Part shown: positions 12,999 through 16,453 of the stretch, in pieces
Position numbering within the stretch: the first letter of the stretch is position 1
How the letters are laid out: each line of letters opens with the position of its first letter
Source: Firmicutes bacterium UBA4049
Lineage (GTDB): Bacteria > Bacillota > Desulfotomaculia > Desulfotomaculales > Nap2-2B
Assembly: GCA_002382755.1 (NCBI GenBank)
Contig: DFZT01000074.1
Location: forward strand, 10,817-27,269
Direction of reading: 5' to 3'
DNA: 16,453 bases
Position numbers and translations under genes: made by a program
Notes under the pieces: model-generated
Database searches by the model: none
What the model was told of the DNA's origin: nothing
Seen by the model: only the letters and a program-made list of their open reading frames with translations

Positions 12999-15900
12999 TC
13001 AATTGCTGATGAAATCATAATTACTGAGTAAAAGCCCTAAATCCCCAATGTTAACTATATCGTCACCGTTCAAGTCGCAATTTTGTTTATAGCCTATTTG
13101 GCCTTCTGCAGTATTATAAGAATTGGCAAACTGCACAAGGTCTAAAAGGCTTATTCTGCCATCGCCGTTTATATCTCCCGCTCTTAAGTAAACATTTCCA
13201 ATCTTTGCAGTACTGCCATCATACACATTGATTCCGGTTTTTCTTTTTGCAAGATAATTTTCCGACTTAAATCTGAGGTTATATTGGGCAGGAGGCAAAC
13301 CAGTCATGACAAACAAGTCGCTGCTTTGCGCGCTTAATGTTGAGACTAAACTACCCTGCGCGTTATATGCTTCTATACTTATAGCTTTATATTTTCCTTC
13401 CGCCAGACCATCCAGGTAAACCGTACCTGTAATAATCCCGCCCGTTCCAGGTTCTGGTCCTGTAACAAAGTTAATCTTAAGCCCTTCGACAAAATTATTT
13501 CCGGCAGCATCTTTAACCGCAAAAGCAGGGATATTCAATATATAGCTGCAGCCATAATCCAGTATATTTACAGGTTCTAAGACCAGAGTCCTGTTATCCA
13601 GGCTCTTAATAAGTTCTATTTCACTATTCTGCGAATCTCTCAAAGAGATACTATTGTATGAGTTCCCTTCCTGTATGTTTTCACCGAAAGTAATAATAAA
13701 ACTAATATCAACAGACACATCAACAGTGCCAACCTGAGGATCATTTTCGACTATCTCAGGACGTGTTAAATCAAGTAAAATAGTTTCCTGGCCAGCAGCA
13801 ATATTGCCGCTTAAATCTTTAACCTTAATAAAAACTGTCTGAATACCTTCCTTATTGATAAGTTCCCATTCTTTTACAGCATTATATGATTCCCATTTTG
13901 TCCAGTTAACACTGTCGTTGGAAAAACTAACAAGGAGTTTAGACTGTTCATCTTTTTCATCGGCAGCTTGAATGGAGAGGGTTACAGCTGTATCATTTGT
14001 CGCCTCAGCGCCATCGTTTATTGTGAAGACGCTTATTATTGGGGGAGTAACATCCAGTTGCTGCAATGTGAAATCAAGAACAGAACCTTCAGCCCAGCCG
14101 ACGGCGTTGTGGGCCATAGCTTTAAACTCGTAGGTCTGTCCTGAACCTAAGCCGGTCAGGCTGTAGTTGAACGCTTCTGCGCCGAAAGAGCCGTTCTGCA
14201 GGCCGGCATCCGTCCAGTTAGCCGCACCCTTTACCCTGTACTGGAATTTCCTCTGGTCGCAGTTCTGACCGCCTGTGTTCGTGATGCTGCCGTTTAATGT
14301 CGCCGAGTTGAAAGTAATATTTGTTGCTGCGCTGGTCTGTACTGTTGGCAGGTTGACTTTAGGAAAAGCGTTCAGAGCATCAGCTCTGCCATAGCCATAC
14401 ACATAATCATACCCGGAAGCTCCTAAATCAATTGATAAACTGGTTAAGATATTACGTATTTCACTTGAAGATTTGTCAGGATACTGCTCCATAATTAAGG
14501 CTGCAATTGCGGCTATATGTGGGGCTGCAGCGCTTGTCCCATAAAAAGGATTAGAAAAACCGCCCGCGCCGGTTATCCTTATTCCGGCCATTCCGCATAG
14601 GTCGGGTTTTTTTCTGGTTTCACTGGCAGGATAGCTAATTGTAACCGGGCCTTGAGAGGAATATACTGCAATCTGGTTTTGGTCCGGAACATCTATTGCC
14701 CCTACAGAAATGACATCCGGAATAGCGGTTTGGCCGAAAATGGAATCTCGTGAGGTAAGGCTATCCTGGTAAACAAGTGTTCCGTTCCCAGGATAAATAT
14801 ATATCTCAAGTGTTTTCGAGGCTGCTAAACCCCGGTAGTTGCTTACTAAAAAAACCCCTTCTATTGTAGAATCGCCGTTATTAACGCCTCCTATTACTTC
14901 CAGTGGATCATCATTGCCGTTCTGGGTGTTTTCGCTCCAGGCAATTATCTCTTGAGATGCTAAATCCCCAAGATAAAGATCATAATCGTTGCCTGAAGAG
15001 CCGAACTTATCATTCCACTCCAAAACAATTATAATATTGCCCCCAGGAGGTATATCTACATACAATGGTTTATTATTGCAATTATAACCGTCGTTATAGT
15101 AAACACCCTGATAATGTCTAAGCGCACTATTACCAGCCGAAGAAATATAAGTTATATTGTTATTTCTAATAACTGACGCCATATGACTGGCAACGACCCC
15201 ATCCTCAAAGAAAGGTTCAGCAATCCAACTTATATCATCACAGATAATTTCACAGCCATTGCTTACAAGTTCATCAACCGCATTATTGAATCCAACAACA
15301 TTATCACTACAATCATGAAAGTACAATTCTGCCCCCGGGGCAAGATCATGGACTATTTCTAACATAGCTGTCCCTTCATCGCCGCCTTGCATATTGCTTA
15401 AAACATTCAGATTCGAAGGAAGATCTCCTTTATCTCTGGCGCTGGTCCAGTGGTCTACCCCGTCAGATATAATTCCAACTTTTACACCGCTTCCGTTTTT
15501 TCCATATTGTGCGCGTACCTGATCAGCCCTGTGGATTGCATCACCTTCACTGGTTACGGAACCTGTATTCAAGTAGGGGGGTAAAACGGTTCTTATAAAA
15601 CTCACTGCATCAAGTCCAGTCAAGATCTTCAGTTTGGTTACACTTACCCAGGCAACAGCAAGATGGTTTTGTTCATCCCTGTCTGTAACCTCCTGTACAT
15701 ACGGTTCTATTATGCTTGTTGCAGCATTAGAAGCCAAATGTATATATACATACACCTGTTCATCAGTTTGCTTGATACCTTCCCTGACGGAAGTGTAGTA
15801 ACGGAATTGTTTTAACGACTGCATTTTCTTGATCAGGTCTTCTCTTGACTGAATGCCAGTAAGAACATCTGCGCTTGTTAACTCAAGCAAATCTGTACTG

Positions 15901-16085
15901 AGCTTTTGTTGCTGCAGGCTAAGGTTCGCCTTTTGACTGCTCATTATTCCCAGTTTATTTTTGACACCTTCTATCGAGGTATTAGCCTGTATTCCTTTAG
16001 TGATTTGTTGTGCTGCACAACTGCCTGCAGTAATAAAAAAAATAAAAATAATGGCCGGCAAAAAGAATAGTTTATTTTTTAACAA
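12999..16085 (-). CDS. Secreted S8/S53-like serine protease with FN3, Ig-like, Big_5, CarboxypepD_reg-like and dockerin domains
   Basis: From the TTG at 16085 (AAGGGG eight bases upstream) the protein has 1028 residues and opens with an ideal signal peptide ending SCAAQQ. The open frame continues to a GTG at 16163, but that start lacks a ribosome binding site. A propeptide-like region (about 30-180) precedes the peptidase: Asp208 in VGIISDGVD, Glu237 in GGDEGTAMLEIVHD where subtilases have His-Gly-Thr, oxyanion Asn319 in SSAGN, and nucleophile Ser518 in YGTSAAAPH. A beta-rich insert (about 335-440) splits the domain. Next come a fibronectin III module (580-674), an Ig-like module (679-774), a Big_5-like module (775-876), a carboxypeptidase-regulatory-like module (880-968) and a type I dockerin (970-1026) with GDINGDGRISLLD and CDLNGDDIVNIGD calcium loops. 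It is an extracellular enzyme, perhaps docked to a cohesin. Substrate unknown. Confidence 0.88.
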   Translation of the reverse strand: MLKNKLFFLPAIIFIFFITAGSCAAQQITKGIQANTSIEGVKNKLGIMSSQKANLSLQQQKLSTDLLELTSADVLTGIQSREDLIKKMQSLKQFRYYTSVREGIKQTDEQVYVYIHLASNAATSIIEPYVQEVTDRDEQNHLAVAWVSVTKLKILTGLDAVSFIRTVLPPYLNTGSVTSEGDAIHRADQVRAQYGKNGSGVKVGIISDGVDHWTSARDKGDLPSNLNVLSNMQGGDEGTAMLEIVHDLAPGAELYFHDCSDNVVGFNNAVDELVSNGCEIICDDISWIAEPFFEDGVVASHMASVIRNNNITYISSAGNSALRHYQGVYYNDGYNCNNKPLYVDIPPGGNIIIVLEWNDKFGSSGNDYDLYLGDLASQEIIAWSENTQNGNDDPLEVIGGVNNGDSTIEGVFLVSNYRGLAASKTLEIYIYPGNGTLVYQDSLTSRDSIFGQTAIPDVISVGAIDVPDQNQIAVYSSQGPVTISYPASETRKKPDLCGMAGIRITGAGGFSNPFYGTSAAAPHIAAIAALIMEQYPDKSSSEIRNILTSLSIDLGASGYDYVYGYGRADALNAFPKVNLPTVQTSAATNITFNSATLNGSITNTGGQNCDQRKFQYRVKGAANWTDAGLQNGSFGAEAFNYSLTGLGSGQTYEFKAMAHNAVGWAEGSVLDFTLQQLDVTPPIISVFTINDGAEATNDTAVTLSIQAADEKDEQSKLLVSFSNDSVNWTKWESYNAVKEWELINKEGIQTVFIKVKDLSGNIAAGQETILLDLTRPEIVENDPQVGTVDVSVDISFIITFGENIQEGNSYNSISLRDSQNSEIELIKSLDNRTLVLEPVNILDYGCSYILNIPAFAVKDAAGNNFVEGLKINFVTGPEPGTGGIITGTVYLDGLAEGKYKAISIEAYNAQGSLVSTLSAQSSDLFVMTGLPPAQYNLRFKSENYLAKRKTGINVYDGSTAKIGNVYLRAGDINGDGRISLLDLVQFANSYNTAEGQIGYKQNCDLNGDDIVNIGDLGLLLSNYDFISN

Positions 16086-16205
16086 ACCGTTAACCCCTTG
16101 CTTAATAATTGCTGCTGAAAAAAATGAATTCTTTAATCTCATCTTTAGCAACAGAATAGTCACTTCTCATTCTTCGACATAAAGGTATGATACCCTTCAC
16201 AAATA

Positions 16206-16225
16206 TTACGACATTTTACGACATT
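16206..16225. repeat. Perfect 10-bp tandem repeat upstream of the protease gene
   Basis: TTACGACATT occurs twice head to tail, one DNA turn apart, between the divergent protease gene and the small ORF at 16275. A further inverted repeat, GGTATGATACC, lies at about 16184-16194. The spacing suits a regulator binding the same DNA face twice. No promoter boxes are convincing here. Confidence 0.8.
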
Positions 16226-16274
16226 TATTTACTTTACCAGATAAGCTGCAATAAAAAGGAAAAGGGACCGTTTG

Positions 16275-16388
16275 ATGATAGCCAAAAATTTTCCAGAGCT
16301 GACGCATAACATTAATTTCGTTGATAAGCTTGAGGGTAAGAGGAAAATCGAAAAAACTTTTTCGCAATTCCCTGCTGAACAAACTTAA
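16275..16388 (+). CDS. Small hypothetical protein, 37 residues
   Basis: An ATG with AAAGGGA seven bases upstream opens a 37-codon frame starting MIAKNFPELTHNINF, then a Lys/Glu-rich middle and FPAEQT before TAA. It is hydrophilic, with no signal peptide or membrane segment and no motif I recognise. It is divergent from the protease gene and precedes another start at 16435. It may be a real small gene, a leader peptide or a gene remnant; the ribosome binding site is the main support. Confidence 0.4.
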   Translation: MIAKNFPELTHNINFVDKLEGKRKIEKTFSQFPAEQT

Positions 16389-16434
16389 AGCGCCGTGAGA
16401 TAATAGTGTGAAAACTTGTAGGGGGGCGAAAACT

Positions 16435-16453
16435 ATGCGTCAGGAAGCAGGAC
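16435..16453 (+). CDS. Start of a further gene, cut by the window end
   Basis: ATG at 16435 follows a strong GGGGGG run eight bases upstream and reads MRQEAG before the window ends. Too short for identification; listed because the ribosome binding site is clear. Confidence 0.4.

Overview
The window looks like chromosomal DNA of an anaerobic Bacillota (Firmicutes), most like the Pelotomaculum/Desulfotomaculum group of Peptococcaceae. This is inferred from the gene order asp23-amaP-DUF2273-nusB, a bifurcating NfnAB pair, an M-box riboswitch, strong GGAGG-type ribosome binding sites with frequent GTG/TTG starts, and beta-oxidation genes. The species cannot be fixed from the sequence alone.

Layout. 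(1) Positions 1-5863, plus strand: a compact housekeeping run. It starts with the tail of an Asp23 envelope-stress protein, then AmaP and a DUF2273 membrane protein, NusB, the two subunits of NADH-dependent ferredoxin:NADP+ oxidoreductase (NfnA, NfnB), exonuclease VII large subunit (XseA) and FolD, and closes with a rho-independent terminator. NfnAB and FolD both serve the NADPH and one-carbon economy of an anaerobe. (2) Positions 5894-8737, plus strand: a magnesium unit. A sigma-A promoter leads into an M-box (Mg2+) riboswitch and its terminator hairpin. Then come a soluble protein made of PRC-barrel, MgtE_N and CBS domains with no membrane channel, and a transporter of the Nramp fold. The transporter's metal-site residues are changed in the way expected for Nramp-related Mg2+ transporters (NRMT). 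(3) Positions 8755-12161, minus strand: lipid/acyl-CoA genes. These are an acetyl-CoA acetyltransferase, a degraded scrap of 3-hydroxyacyl-CoA dehydrogenase just beyond it, and an AMP-forming acyl-CoA ligase. The 410-bp gap between thiolase and ligase holds a 33-bp sequence present twice; each copy carries a promoter-like pair of boxes pointing at the thiolase.

(4) Positions 12162-12998: a scar region with a truncated secreted-protein start, the C-terminal end of an IS256-type transposase, two strong hairpins and a terminator. (5) Positions 12999-16085, minus strand: a large secreted subtilisin/sedolisin-like protease whose usual catalytic His is replaced by Glu. It carries four beta-sandwich-type modules and ends in a dockerin. 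(6) Positions 16164-16453: a divergent intergenic region with a perfect 10-bp tandem repeat, a 37-codon ORF with a good ribosome binding site, and the first codons of a further gene cut by the window end.

The most interesting parts are the magnesium unit, in which the MgtE-type sensor is encoded apart from any MgtE channel and next to an Nramp-fold transporter, and the Asp-Glu-Ser protease with a dockerin.
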